NCBI RefSeq assembly: GCF_019393635.1
Contig: NC_057864.1
Location: forward strand, 482,662,117 to 482,726,116
Reading direction: 5' to 3'
DNA: 64,000 bases
From: Dromiciops gliroides
Lineage: Eukaryota > Chordata > Mammalia > Microbiotheria > Microbiotheriidae
In this document: piece by piece, positions 31,929 to 43,095 of the stretch
Numbering within the stretch: position 1 is the first letter of the stretch
Layout of the letters: the number at the start of each line of letters is the position of its first letter
Position numbers and translations under genes: made by a program
Notes under the pieces: model-generated
What the model saw: only the letters and a program-made list of their open reading frames with translations
Told to the model about the DNA's origin: nothing
Database searches by the model: none

Positions 31929-32124
31929 CTACTATTATTTAAAAACATTTTTGCCTAGTATTTTTAAAAAACAGATTTGTAGTCATTTCCCATAACAACA
32001 TTTGACTCCAGGTGCTTTTCTTGAAACAGCTGACAAAACAAGTTTGTTTTTTCCACACGGTCAGGCCCTCGCAGCGCTGCTTGACCCTTTGTGTTCTCAC
32101 CTGTTCTTTCTGTGTTCCCCACAG

Positions 32125-32681
32125 GTAAATACGTATATCAGCCCATGACCCCCGTAGAACAGCTTCCAAGCACTGAGATTCCTGCCAAACCCCGAGAGCC
32201 CACCAACACCATTCAGATCTCGGTGTCCCTCACGGAACACTTCTTGAAATTTGCATCTGTCTTCCGGCCTCCCCTGCCCCGTGACTCCCCAAGGTATTGC
32301 ACGATTTCCGACCTCTTCATCGATAGCTATCAGGTCAAGTGCATCAATGGAAAAATGTGCTACGTGCAGAAGCAACCCCTGTCTCACCCCCACCCCACAA
32401 GCCCCGAGGAGGTCTCTGCACACGATGCCTTAATTTCAAAAGAGAGCAATACACCAAAAATCAATCACTGCTCTTCTCCTTCGAGCTCTGAGGACTCGGG
32501 GATCAACGCGATTGGGGCTCACTACATGGAATCCTGTGATGAGGACACAGAGGAAGGGGCAGAGCTGAGTTCAGAAGAGGATTACAGTCCAGAGAGCAGC
32601 TGGGAGCCGGATGAATGCACCCTTCTGTCTCCATCCCAGTCCGACCTGGAAGTCATCGAAACAATAGAAACCACTGTGTGA
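32125..32681 (+). CDS. C3orf70: C3orf70 (UPF0524) exon 2, final coding exon
   Basis: A pyrimidine-rich tract and 'ccccacag' acceptor (AG at 32123-32124) precede an open frame that starts mid-codon and ends in TGA at 32679. It encodes the last 184 residues. With an exon 1 of about 66 residues this gives 250, the human length as I remember it. The protein matches human C3orf70 nearly throughout: TPVEQLPSTEIPAKPREP, NTIQISVSLTEHFLKFASVF, YQVKCINGKMCYVQKQ, SPSSSEDSGINAIGAHY, and an acidic tail ending SQSDLEVIETIETTV. There is no signal peptide or membrane segment in this part; the C-terminal 90 residues are Ser/Glu/Asp-rich and look disordered. The molecular function is unknown. Zebrafish work links it to neural development (from memory). 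Confidence 0.95.
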
Positions 32682-35600
32682 GACACTGCATAGGCAGCAA
32701 GCTTTGGTCACCACGACTGATCCACTTTCCCCTCCACCGTGGCGGACAATCTGTGCTGTGTCCCTAACAGCCGGGAACTTGTAACACCTCCGTGGGTCCC
32801 CTGGTTTGCTTGTCTGTCTGACAGAGCGCTCTCTCTGAAGCTTAAAATCCCGTTCTCGTTTTCTTATTTTATAGGGATCTGTGGTGTTCCACGTTGTGAC
32901 CCTCTCTTATTTAGTCATGAATGAAAAGCATCATGCAGACTTGTATAAGAACTCCTTGAGGGTGAAGGTGACATTGTGTATCTTTTACAACATCCACCTT
33001 CTGTCCTCATCTTGCTACTTCTCCGCGATGTGATCCCAGTAAATAGCCATTCACTCTGCCCTCTTCATCCCCAAAGCTAGTTCTATCCTAGCCAACCTGT
33101 TTTGTTCCTTTCAGTCATTTTCCCCTCCCCCAAAGGCCATGTTGGTTTTGAAAGTGGCACCAAGATGATGTTGGGGGGCCTAGAACCAAGTCCCATGACT
33201 ACCATAGTACAGACCAGCCATAGCTGGCCCTTAAACTAGGTCCCAGCCAGCTCCTAGAGATGTAAGAGAGGCAACAGAAGGACAGACACCTGTTCCTCTG
33301 GCTGCATTCCATCCATGTCACCTCATGTTCTGTGTGGGAATAGGGGGGTGTGGGAGAGCCCTGTGTGTCCTTTCTGGATGGCTAGTGTCCCAGCAAGAAC
33401 CACATTTGTCTTCTTGACCAGGTAGAACACACATCCTTAGAGTGAAATATAACCCTAGTCTTTGCTAATCTAGGAGAAAGTGGACAGTGGTGAATTTTAA
33501 ATTTTTGTTTATCTCTAAGGGCTTGGCAGCCCAGGATCATTCTGGCGTCTTTCTTGATTCCCCTTCAAATCTTGGGAAGAATTTTTAGGAGGCTGTTCAG
33601 GTGCACTTAGCTTTCATGATTCATAGATTGATAGAGGTCAGAAAGGCCTTGGAAGTAACCAGTCCAACCTTCTGCATTTGATGGATAAGGAAATGGAGCT
33701 CTGAGAAGGGAAAGTGACTTGCCCAGGCCACAGCGATTTGATGGCAGAATTAGCCCTGGGTCCTTTCTTCTGCCCCCTATTAGAGTCCATCTGTGACAAG
33801 TAAAGGGAATGGGCCTAAGTGGGCACAGCCTTGAGGAGGGAGGAATGAATCCCAGAGGGCTGATCCTAACCCTACTTCAGCGGATGATAATAGGAAGACT
33901 GAACACAGCTTTGGTTGACATTAGCTGGACAAAGCAGTCTGAGGCATGGAATTTTAATGCAAATTCAAAAACCATGAAAATTGTACTCTGAGTATTCAAT
34001 TAAACTCAATTCTGTTGAGCAAATATTAAGTGCCCACTCTGGGCAAGACACTGTTAGGAATGAGGGATACCAGATGAAAACCAATGGTCTCTTCCTTCAT
34101 GGAACAGAACATCTCTCTGGGGGAGGGGAGAGTGTAATGTGTAGGGAGATAAATGTGATACAGAGTAAGGTGTAAGGGAGACAAAGGGATCTATGAACAT
34201 TTGAGGAGACAGGGCGTATGGAGGGAAGATCAGGGAAGGCTTCATGAAAGAGCTCTGAGCGGGCAGAGAACTTAGAGACCAACTGGTCTAAACCCCCCAT
34301 TTCGCAGAAGAAAAAACTGAGGCCCAGAGAGAGAAGGAGACTGGCTCATGAGAGAGATGTAGACAGGCAGAGGTGGGGGTAAGGTTGGGGGTGGTATTCC
34401 AGGCATAGGGCAATGTAAGGAGGTGGGAGATGAGCAGAATGAGACAGAACAGTTAGAGGCCAAGTTTGACTGTAAAACAAAGTCAGTGTAAGGGGGTGAA
34501 AGGAAATAAAACTAGAGGGGGAGATTGGAGCCAGGTTGTGGGAGGGCCTGAAATGCCCAGCTAAAGAGAAAAGATTTTATGAAATACTCTTAAATTATTT
34601 CACTATGGTATTATTCGTTTCTTGATATGTTCTCTCCCCCTGCAAGAGTAGCCATAGAGTTCAAAGAGAATTTCTATTTGAAGTTTTTATTCCTTCAAAG
34701 AAACTTTGAAGTTTCTTCCCAACAGCCTTTCTATGAAATATTTGCCATTTTCCCATATTTGTCAAGAACTGGAGAAATCTCTAATATAGCATCATTGGCA
34801 AGAGGATGGATGATCCCTGCTGACAATGGGGAAACATTTCTTTGGGCCCTTCTCTTCCACCCAGACAGGTCAGGCCCGGCTGAGCAGGGTTTCAGCAGTA
34901 TTCAGATCTCAACCTTTCTGTCTCTGTCTGTCTCTGTCTCTGTCTCTGTCTCTCTGATTCTTTCTGTCTGTCTCTGTCTCCATGTCAGTTTCCACCTTAA
35001 GAGATGAGAAAATGTTACCCGAATTATCCTCATTTTCCGTCAAATTTCTCTTCTCTCTTAATTGTTGCTGAAAGAAATCTCAGAGTTCATTCAGTGTAAC
35101 CTTCCTTCTCTCCCCTCCCCCCATTTTACAGGTGAGGAAACTAAGGCCTATAACTTCTCTTTTGGTCAAAGATTTCCTAGAGGTCATCTAGTCCAACCCC
35201 TTCACTTTTACAGATGAGGAAACTGAGGTTCAAAACTCCTTGCCCTCCCCCCTTTCCTTCCCCCTCCCTTTGCCTCTCCTCCTTTCCATCTCTCACAGAA
35301 CTCTGCTCTATGGGCTTTGGGAACACCACCCATTCTCTCTGTAAGCCAGCCACCACCACTCCAAGGAAAAATTCAGCAGGTCCTTCCGGCACCAAAGCCT
35401 CTCTGTGAGGCTTAGAATTGGATTCCTTCCTTTCCTGATTACAGAGGGCGGGCTCTTGCCCAATCTGCTTTCATCCTCACAACAGCCTCTTATGAGAGGA
35501 AAACAGCGGGGCAGCAATAGAAAAAGGCTGTTTTCCTTTGAAACCAGTATTAATAAGACCTTCCTCTGTTCTATCAGTGATGCAGCCAAAACCTCCCACT

Positions 35601-36358
35601 GCTGTGTCCAGTGGTCTGAACGTTTGCTGTTTCCCTTGGAAGCAGGTCGTAGGAAAGGAGGGATCCTGCAGATTGCATTCTAGTGTGGGGCAGGACTAGA
35701 GCCAGGCTCAGAGATGTAGCCAAACAGCCGGCAGGCTCTGTCTTGGTGGGAAAAGCAGACCAGGAGTCAAAGGAGACCCAGATTCAAAGTCTGCTTTTGG
35801 TTCTTACTAGCTGTGCAACTCTGGGCAAGTCACCAACTTCTCGGAGCCTCAGTTTGTCCATCTATAAAATAGGAACGATACCACCAATAGCACCTACCTC
35901 CCAGGATTGTTGTGAGGCTTCACTAAGATAATAAAAATAGGATATTTTCTGGAGACATTAAAGTGCTCTGTAGAGGTCAGCTAGAGCTGGCTGCCTGTTA
36001 AAAACAATCAGGAGCTGGCCCACTGTGATTCTGGAGCACAAGGCAGAATTCTGCCAGCCACACACCTGCCTCCCTCACAACTCTCTAGTCACACCTGGGG
36101 TACTTCTGGTCTCTGGGGCAAAACCCCACTCAGCTTTGAGACTGGGTAACCTTGCCTACTAGCCACTGAAGAGGTGTGGGCCCACATCGCCATCCCAGTG
36201 AATGGTATGGGGAGATTGTGGGCATCACCCCACCGACACTCATACTGGGAGGGACCTTAGAGGTCAGCTTGTCCAGCCAGTGCCTCATACCCTGGGCCAC
36301 CAGTAGCCACCTATTCCCCAAACAGGAGGCAGCCACTTGGCTGGCATAGAAAGAAGAA

Positions 36359-36360
<2 letters not shown>

Positions 36361-36389
<29 letters not shown>
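36361..36389. repeat. (CA)n microsatellite in 3' UTR
   Basis: About 14 CA units within the presumed transcript. CA repeats in transcripts can bind hnRNP L. Confidence 0.9.
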
Positions 36390-36391
<2 letters not shown>

Positions 36392-38283
36392 GTGACCAGT
36401 TCTGGGTCACAGTAGACTCTAGGTTAGTCCTTGCAGCTGACCTATCCTTGATCAGAAATATTTTAGACTCATGCCTGAGTCCCTGGTTTTAAACACTTTT
36501 ACTGCCAGAGAAACCAACCACATTTTGGACAATGTGGGCTGGTTTGGGTTTTTTGTATTTTTTTTTGTCTGAATAGGAGCAGCCAACAGTCATGAAAAAT
36601 CGGCACCCAGTCTTTGTGAAGTCCCAGCTCACTGAGGTTCCTGTAGTCTTTTTACAGATGTAAGGCATGATTGGTCAGGGATCACTTTCTCCTCTGTATA
36701 TAAAAGTTGGAGGAAAAGCCTGGGATCCTGGTTGTGAGACACAACTCAACCCTCAAACATCCTGAACATACTTTCTAAATAAGCACAATGACAAAGATCA
36801 TTTTCCCTGGGTCCAAACACTGTGTTAAGAATTCTCCTGAGTTTTGCGCCTGTTGGGGAGAGTGGGCTCCTGTTCCAAAGGCAACTGACCGGAGGCCACG
36901 TCCAAGTGTGTATTCTAGGGCTACATCTAAAGCCCTTTCTGTTCTGTATTGTATGAGAAACCTAACCTCTGTATTCTTACTACTCTAGCGCTAATTTGTA
37001 TAAACATATTTATCGGCACTTTAGAAAACGTTTAGACTGTAGGGACTGGCCACGACCAGTGAGTGATCTTGATGCCGCGTGGGGAGATCAGAGAGCTGAG
37101 CAGTTTGGGTTTCTTTGGGTGGGAGTCTAGGATTTTGCCAGATGGGAGGCGAAGGGCTGGGGCTCCTGCAGAGACCTTTGGGCAACAGATCATATTTTCA
37201 CAAAGCTGGCACGAAAGCTGTCGGGTAGGAGATTATTAAGAAGCAATACTATGTGGGTTTTATCTTTTTACGTAACCTCAGCCTGTTTTTAAATTTCTGA
37301 ACAGTTTGCTCATAGCTTTTGTAAGAGAAAATAATAACGAAGAAGTGGGTTACCACTTCTTTCCTAGTAATTAATTCTTAGAACCAATTAAACACATTGC
37401 AATCCACCCAGAACTGATGGAGTATCTACTCTCTGCCAAGCACTGTGCTAGGCTGGGGATACAAAGACAAAATAGTCTGGCCCTCAAGGAGCCTACGCTC
37501 GATTGAGGGAGGGGGGACCGGAAAGACAACCACGGCTAAATTAATACCGTAAATAAATAAATTCAAAGAAATACAGTCATTTCAGGGGGTGGGCAGATGG
37601 GAAGCACCAACAACTGGGGCTGGAGAGAAGTCAGGAAAGACCTCCTATGAGAGTCATCAGGGACATTTCTGAAGCTCCTGTGTTCCAGGCACTGGGTATA
37701 TATGGATGGAGATGACAGTACACTGCTCTCAAGAACCTTATGGGGTAAAGGCAATGGGGTTGTCCAAGGACAGGACTATGATACAATAGAGATGCAGTCA
37801 GGATGATGTAGTGGATAGAGAGCCCATCTCTCCCCCTACCCCAACCCAAAAGGCCATTTGGGTTCTAAAGGTGATGCTGATGAGACGGTTCTGTGGGCCC
37901 TGGAGCCAAGTCCAAGACGGGAGTGACAAGAGCCAGGACTGCCATGGGACAGACCAGCCTTAACTTAAGGCTGGAACCAGCTTTGGAGTCAAAAGATCTG
38001 GGTTCCGGTCTTGCCTCTGAAACAGACTGGCTGGAGGACCCTGGGGAAGTCACTGAGCCCCAGAAAGCTCTAAGAGTATAAATTGCAGGAAAGGTACAAA
38101 GGGAGTTCCCTTATTTGGGGGTTCCTTATGCCAATGAAACTGAGTCAGAGGACAACGGAATGGAGAGAGATCCAAGAAAAGCACTTTGAGAAATTTGAGG
38201 GTGGGGCTATTTTTTACTTGGGGGTGGGGGGGAAGCTTCCTAGAGGGGACAATATCTGATCTAAGTTGGACCTTGAAAGAAAA

Positions 38284-38309
38284 GGGTGGGTGGGGTGGGG
38301 AGGGATGGG
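38284..38309 (+). promoter_or_regulatory. G-quadruplex motif upstream of poly(A) signal
   Basis: Six runs of three or more G separated by single T or A bases (GGGTGGGTGGGGTGGGGAGGG). It lies 102 bases before the candidate AATAAA, on the transcript strand. The loops of one base predict a very stable fold. A role in 3' end formation is inference. Confidence 0.6.
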
Positions 38310-38410
38310 TCTTCAACAGAGACAGTGAAAAAAACCTAAAACCTCCCCTATTTCTTTATATGTACACATGTATTACTAATATGTGCACATAGTTAGTACT
38401 TTTGTAGAAC

Positions 38411-38416
38411 AATAAA
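38411..38416 (+). terminator. C3orf70: Candidate poly(A) signal of C3orf70
   Basis: AATAAA overlaps a second AATAAT. It follows an AU-rich stretch ('gtattactaatatgtgcaca') and is followed by a U/G-rich element ('tattttcgttgttgac') about 35 bases on, as at real cleavage sites. Cleavage would be near 38430-38435. Confidence 0.55.
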
Positions 38417-38777
38417 TAATAATCATAATGCTTTGAAACCACACCTGGTATTTTCGTTGTTGACATGAGAGTTCAAGAGAACCTGGATGCTGAGTTGGAA
38501 ATAGAAGAAGATCACGGGTTCAAGCCTGACAGAGACACCCAAACCCTCCCTGCCCCCTCCCCAATGAAGCAGCAGTGCTACGGCGCCCTTCAGTCCAGAT
38601 CAGTTTAGGGCCACTACCATCTCTTCCCCCTCCAACCTTCATTTCTTAGTCTATTTGAAACATCAGAAACCCGGCATCTGACCGCTGCAAAAAACAAACA
38701 AACAAACAAAGCCCCCGGCCAAAAACACTTTATGGTAATCAATTTTCCCTTAGTGTAGGAAGGATGGAACCAAAGAA

Positions 38778-38929
38778 TTTTTTTTTTTTTTTTAGTGAGG
38801 CAATTGGGGTTAAGTGACTTGCCCAGGGTCACACAGCTAGTAAGTGTTAAGTGTCTGAGGCTGGATTTGAACTCAGGTACTCCTGACTCCAGGGCCGGTG
38901 CTCTATCCACTGCACCACCTAGCTGCCCC
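38778..38929 (-). mobile_element. WSINE1-like SINE in the tail of another
   Basis: Antisense, complete. With the next element it forms a tandem pair. 'caaagaattttt' on the far left and 'caagaattttt' on the far right (39091) flank the pair as a whole. This copy therefore probably inserted into the A tail of the neighbour. Confidence 0.9.
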
Positions 38930-38946
38930 TTTTAATATATTTTTAC

Positions 38947-39091
38947 TTTTTTTTTGGTGAGGCAATTGGGGTTAAGTGACTTACCTAGGGTCACACAGCT
39001 AGTAATTGTTAAGTGTCTGAGGCTGGATTTGAACTCAGATCCTCCCGAATCCAGGGCCAGTGCTCCATCCACTGCACCACCTAGCTGCCCC
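38947..39091 (-). mobile_element. WSINE1-like SINE, second of a tandem pair
   Basis: Antisense, same orientation as its neighbour. Its T-rich tail ('ttttaatatatttttac') is now split by the first copy. Confidence 0.9.
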
Positions 39092-39266
39092 AAGAATTTT
39101 TAACAGTTGTTAAAATACCCATGGTCTGTGCTACTAAGCAAGACAAAAAAAAAAAAAAATAGCCAAGATGCGTTTTCAAATCAAATCCTATCTGAGTGAA
39201 ATACAATTGTGGGCTGCCTTCCCACCTGTTACTTTCTTCTTATTGGTTCTATCCCCTACTATTCTT

Positions 39267-39446
39267 TTTAAAAATCTTAATAGTATTTTTTCCTGTTACA
39301 CGTAAAGGTAATTTTCAACATTTGTTTGTATAAGATTTCGAGTTCCAAGTTTTTCTCCCTCTCTCCCTTCCCTCCCCCTCCCCAAGATAGAAAGCAATCT
39401 GATATAGATTACATATGTACAGTCACATTGAACATATTTCTGCATT
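39267..39446 (-). mobile_element. L1 LINE 3' terminal fragment
   Basis: Antisense. 'tcctgttacacgtaaaggta' is the diverged end, then 'gagttccaagtttttctccc' and 'agaaagcaatctgatataga'. It is cut off after about 180 bp where a partial SINE begins. Confidence 0.65.
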
Positions 39447-39506
39447 AGTCACTTAACCCTCATTGCCCCATGAAAAAACAAAACAAAACAAAACAAACAA
39501 AAAACC
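39447..39506 (+). mobile_element. WSINE1-like SINE, tail end only
   Basis: Only the last 30 bp ('agtcacttaaccctcattgc') and an (AAAAC)n tail remain. It is sense and 5'-truncated. It abuts antisense L1 sequence. Confidence 0.8.
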
Positions 39507-39629
39507 AAGAATAGTAGGGAATGAGAAAAAAGAACTGTGGAATCTGGATGCATATTGAACCACACTATTTCTACTTTTTGTTGTTGTTGTTTTTTCTTTT
39601 TTTGAGGTTTTTCCCTTTTGTTCTGATTC

Positions 39630-39787
39630 TTTTATTTGTTTTTGTTTGTTTTGGGGGGGCACTGAGGGTTAAGTGACTTGCCCAGGGTCATACAGCTAGG
39701 AAGTGTCAAGTATCTGAGGCCAGATTTGAACTCAGGTCCTCCTGAATCCAGGGCTGGTGCTTTATCTACTGCAACACCTAGCTGCCC
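39630..39787 (-). mobile_element. WSINE1-like SINE
   Basis: Antisense with a T/G tail and a G7 run. The head is diverged ('caacacctagctgccc'). Confidence 0.88.
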
Positions 39788-39924
39788 TAATTCCAAGGAT
39801 ATTCACCAGGTACAGTCTAAAATGTCAGTGCAATGCCACAGGCCAGCTTTGCCTGGCACTGGATAGAGCCTTTTCTGGTGGTGGGGTGGGGATTGTTTAT
39901 GATCTGAGGAAGACCAATCTCAAA

Positions 39925-39995
39925 TAACAAGCATTATTAAGTACCTATTATGTGACAGACACTGTGCTAGAGGATACAACATGGGAAGGAAAAAC
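39925..39995 (+). repeat. Interspersed repeat fragment, TTTATTAAG-head family
   Basis: 'gcattattaagtacctatta' followed by 'agacactgtgctagaggata'. A short copy. Confidence 0.55.
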
Positions 39996-40600
39996 AGTAT
40001 TGAACCTCACTTACTCAGGAGGATACCGCATCTAAACATCTAAGTGCATGTAGCTCAGGGTACCCCAACGACAGGGCTGGACCTGGCATCTGATCTTAGG
40101 AGCCTGATCCCATGGAGACCAGTTTCACTCTGGCTCAAAGCCCCTGCAGTGTTACTCCAGGGAAATAGCCAAAATAAAGTTTAGTTATAGCTTGGGTCCA
40201 GGTTTCCCCCAAACATCAATAACAAGAGCCCCAGCTTCACACAAGCATTCAATAAATAATATGGTTATTGGGTATGGGACAGGCTTTATGTCATTGCCAA
40301 AGAAAAGGAATATGATGCAAAGGACTCTCAGGAGCCCATGAATGAAACATTCAACTAGCCTATTAGACCCCCAGAGGGAAGGAAAACACACTTCAGAGGA
40401 AATCGAACAAACATTTCCTTTCATACGGTCCCAACTTGCCAATGGATTTAATTTTTCACCTGCCTGGAAATCCTTCATTGGCAATCCTTTTCTGCTTTCT
40501 GAAGCACACAGTTAATAAAGTCTTCCTTTAGGTGGTGGGTGCCTGAGCCCTGGAATTCAGGATTGAATTGGGATTGAGATTACCCTTGGGTAATCCCTTG

Positions 40601-40660
40601 GTGTGTGTGTGTGTGTGTGTATGTGTGGGTGTGTGTGTGTGTGTGTGTGGGGGGGGGGGT
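40601..40660. repeat. (TG)n microsatellite with G11 end
   Basis: TG units with two interruptions, then an unbroken G run. It is flanked by an inverted repeat reported among the findings. Confidence 0.9.
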
Positions 40661-41048
40661 AATCCCAAGGGATCACACCAAAGCAGGCACTGCTCAGGAC
40701 ATCTCTCTTCTCTGATTAGATTCTGAGATTGTGCTGCTTGGGAAATGGAAAATTCCCCTTCTCCACACGGGAGGTTGGGATTCAGGAGAGGTGTCGTTGT
40801 CCTCCCTCTCAGGTCACATGCAAACACAGGAATCCCAATGCCATGTGTTTTTGCTGTAAATCACTATTGATATTCCTGGGGTACATGCATGTGTATGTAG
40901 AACTCACCCTGGCCCTAACCCTTCTTACTATCTTTACTGTTCTCCCATCTGGTCATGCAAGGGAAGGGGAGGGGGCTAAAAATGGCTAAGGTAGTGTCTC
41001 GGATCACTTTTATTATCCATGGGAGAGGGGGCAGCTCTAATAACAAGA

Positions 41049-41050
<2 letters not shown>

Positions 41051-41103
<53 letters not shown>
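41051..41103. repeat. (CA)n microsatellite
   Basis: About 26 uninterrupted CA units, the longest perfect dinucleotide run in the window and probably variable in the population. Confidence 0.95.
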
Positions 41104-41105
<2 letters not shown>

Positions 41106-41144
41106 CTGAGACACCAGTCATCTTGGAGGCAGCACTAATGCCTG

Positions 41145-41241
41145 GAGACCACTCAGGAGTAGTAAGTGCTGAGACTGAATTTGAACTCAGCTCTTCCTGA
41201 CCCGAAGCCCAGCGCTCTGTGCACAGTGGCACCACCTAGCG
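41145..41241 (-). repeat. MAR1-type CORE-SINE fragment
   Basis: Antisense. 'gaatttgaactcagctcttc' and 'cagcgctctgtgcacagtgg' show the tRNA-related half only. Confidence 0.6.
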
Positions 41242-41559
41242 GAGGCAGAGATCATTCACAACTCAGGATCAGGAAAGACTAATTGACAGGTGTTGGAAGT
41301 CAGGGCTTCTGTGAGGCAAAGGTGAGACGGGTGAACACTGTGGGTGCGGAGGAATACTTGCACTAGTGTGTGTTTGTTTTTCTTTCTTTTTTTCTTTAAA
41401 TCTTTTTTTTCCCACTCATGTCTGTGTGGGGAGGAGAAGGGCAGGGAGAGGTTTTTCTCTTCCTCCTGTCTAACTTTTCTCTCCCTGCTGTCTACCTCCC
41501 AGTGATTCAGCTGTTGGCATTTTTGTCTCTCATCTGTGGTGCTGGACATCGAACACTTT

Positions 41560-43010
41560 CTATGTCACTATGGAGGGAGATCCCTAGTGGAGTTCCTCAG
41601 TGATCTGCCCTGGGTTCTGTTCCATGAAACATTTTTATCGATGGCTTGCCTAGAGGCAGAGATAGCATGCTCAGCAGATTTACAGATGGCACAAAAGAGG
41701 GAGGGAGAGCTATGATGGATGACAGAGGCAGAATCCAGAAAAGCGCTCAGTAGGCTGAAATGATGGGCCAGATCTACGAAGGTGAAATTGAAGTTCACAG
41801 CTAAGCTGATTGGTGCTCCAATTCTGACCTCTGGATGCAGCAGATGACTTCTTTGGGAGAGACACAGGGCTGGGGTGAATGAGGATTATTACAGGGATAC
41901 ATACATTCACAGGAACATCAGTCTGTGAGGTGCCCCGGTAAGAATACATTGGCTCACTGTGGGCCCTGGACTAGCAGCTGGAATAGCATCAGTCCAAATG
42001 CTGGCTTCCGGATCACTGGGGACCTGGCCAATCCTGCTCACACATCACCAGGAAGGTGCTAGTGGTCAGCACCACTCCCCAAATGCTGAGCAACTCAAAG
42101 ACCTTTCCTCACTTTCTCTGGGGAAAAGAGTGTTTGCTTGTTTGATTTGTTTTTCTTAAACATCCCTCAGGGGCTAGATGGGGAAACACTGACTCATGCA
42201 GTTTTTTTTTCCATTGAGGTTGGTGGTCACAGGAATTTAGTCAATTATGGTACCTTGCTAGGGACTTTGTGTCTGTTTCAGGATGAACTCTTCCATGGGT
42301 GGTACTGAGCAAGGTGAAGAGGCAGTACTGGGGGAACCTGTCCTCTCTCTGGTGGGAAAGCCAGGAGCTGAAGGAAGTCAATTGCTGGGATTCAAATTGA
42401 AGCAGAGAAGCAAAACTCAGGCTGTGCATCCATCAGATAGGCAACCAAGAATACAAGCACTGTCCTTTACATGGGGTTACATGGGGATGAATGTAAAGTC
42501 TTTTGTGAGGGTTCAAGAAGTCAACTGCAAAAATACAGGATGGGGGAAAGTCTAGCTAGAGAATAATTGGTGTGAAAAAAACCTGGGGGTTTAATAGACT
42601 GTGGACTCAATATGTGTCTGGCCTTTCGACCTACTGTGATCCTAGGCTGCAATAATGGAAGCTGTGTTCAGAAGGAGGGTGGGGAGGGGCAGCTAGGTGG
42701 TGCAGTGGATAGAGCACCGGCTCTGGATTCAGGAGGACCTGAGTTCAAATCCGACCTCAAACACTTGACACTTACTGGCTTTGTGACCCTGGGCAAGTCA
42801 CTTAACCCCAATTGCCTCACTAAAAAAAACCAAAACAAAACAGAACGGAGGGTGGGGAAGAGTTCCACTGACCTCTCTTCTGACCACTTCTTCAGTATTC
42901 TGTTCCCTTCTGGCTGCTCTGTTTTAGGAAGGACATTGACAAGCTGACTCATGCCCAAATGAAGGCATTTCGAATGGTGAGACGACTGGAGTTCCTATAC
43001 TGTCATTATC
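41560..43010 (+). mobile_element. L3/CR1 LINE with reverse-transcriptase remnant
   Basis: Plus-strand translation from about 41588 gives SGVPQ, then NIFIDGLPRGRDSMLSRFTD, then GTKEGG. This aligns with the CR1 motif GVPQGSVLGP...NDL...FADDTKLGG, with stops. 3' parts follow ('gggatgaatgtaaagtcttt' at 42482, 'ggctgctctgttttaggaag' at 42911). A SINE interrupts it at 42686. A further L3 piece appears at 43110-43190. Confidence 0.7.
42686..42840 (+). mobile_element. WSINE1-like SINE in L3
   Basis: Sense. Left flank AGAAGGAGGGTGGGGA (42670-42685); right flank AGAACGGAGGGTGGGGA from 42843, a duplication with one small change. Confidence 0.92.
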
Positions 43011-43024
43011 ATCATCAGCAGCAG

Positions 43025-43095
43025 CAAGCGTTTATTAAGCACCTGCTGAATGCCAGGCACCGGAGATACAAAGATGAAAATGAAACAGATTCTTC
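43025..43095 (+). repeat. Interspersed repeat fragment, TTTATTAAG-head family
   Basis: 'tttattaagcacctgctgaa' to 'gatacaaagatgaaaatg', lying within L3 sequence. It is probably an insertion. Confidence 0.55.

Larger units (their letters stand above)
1..32124 (+). other. C3orf70: Intron 1 of C3orf70 (3' part)
   Basis: The sequence upstream of the C3orf70 acceptor at 32123-32124 holds no exon I can recognise. The first coding exon of this two-exon gene should encode about 66 residues rich in Cys and His, and it is not visible here. I infer that this whole stretch is intronic and that exon 1 lies beyond position 1. It is dominated by repeats, most L1-type pieces being antisense to the gene. Stretches longer than 300 bases where I see nothing definite are 2561-3299, 3976-4660, 12350-12800, 13006-13576, 18915-19740 and 24060-25000. 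Confidence 0.75.
32682..38435 (+). other. C3orf70: C3orf70 3' untranslated region
   Basis: No coding sequence follows the stop. The first 900 bases look unique. After that come MIR-like pieces (33605-33790, 35080-35230, 35720-35950, 37805-38060) and TTTATTAAG-head repeat copies (33995-34590, 37405-37700). Between them lie probably conserved AU-rich segments (36700-37380). A (TCTGTC)n tract is at 34915-34985, a polypyrimidine tract at 35240-35300 and (CA)n at 36361-36389. The end is inferred from the poly(A) signal at 38411; a shorter UTR ending at another signal, such as 34505, is possible. Confidence 0.55.

Noticed and set aside
32097-32423. 108-codon minus-strand frame opposite C3orf70 exon 2
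   Set aside because: A shadow of the real coding exon; the plus-strand protein is unmistakable.
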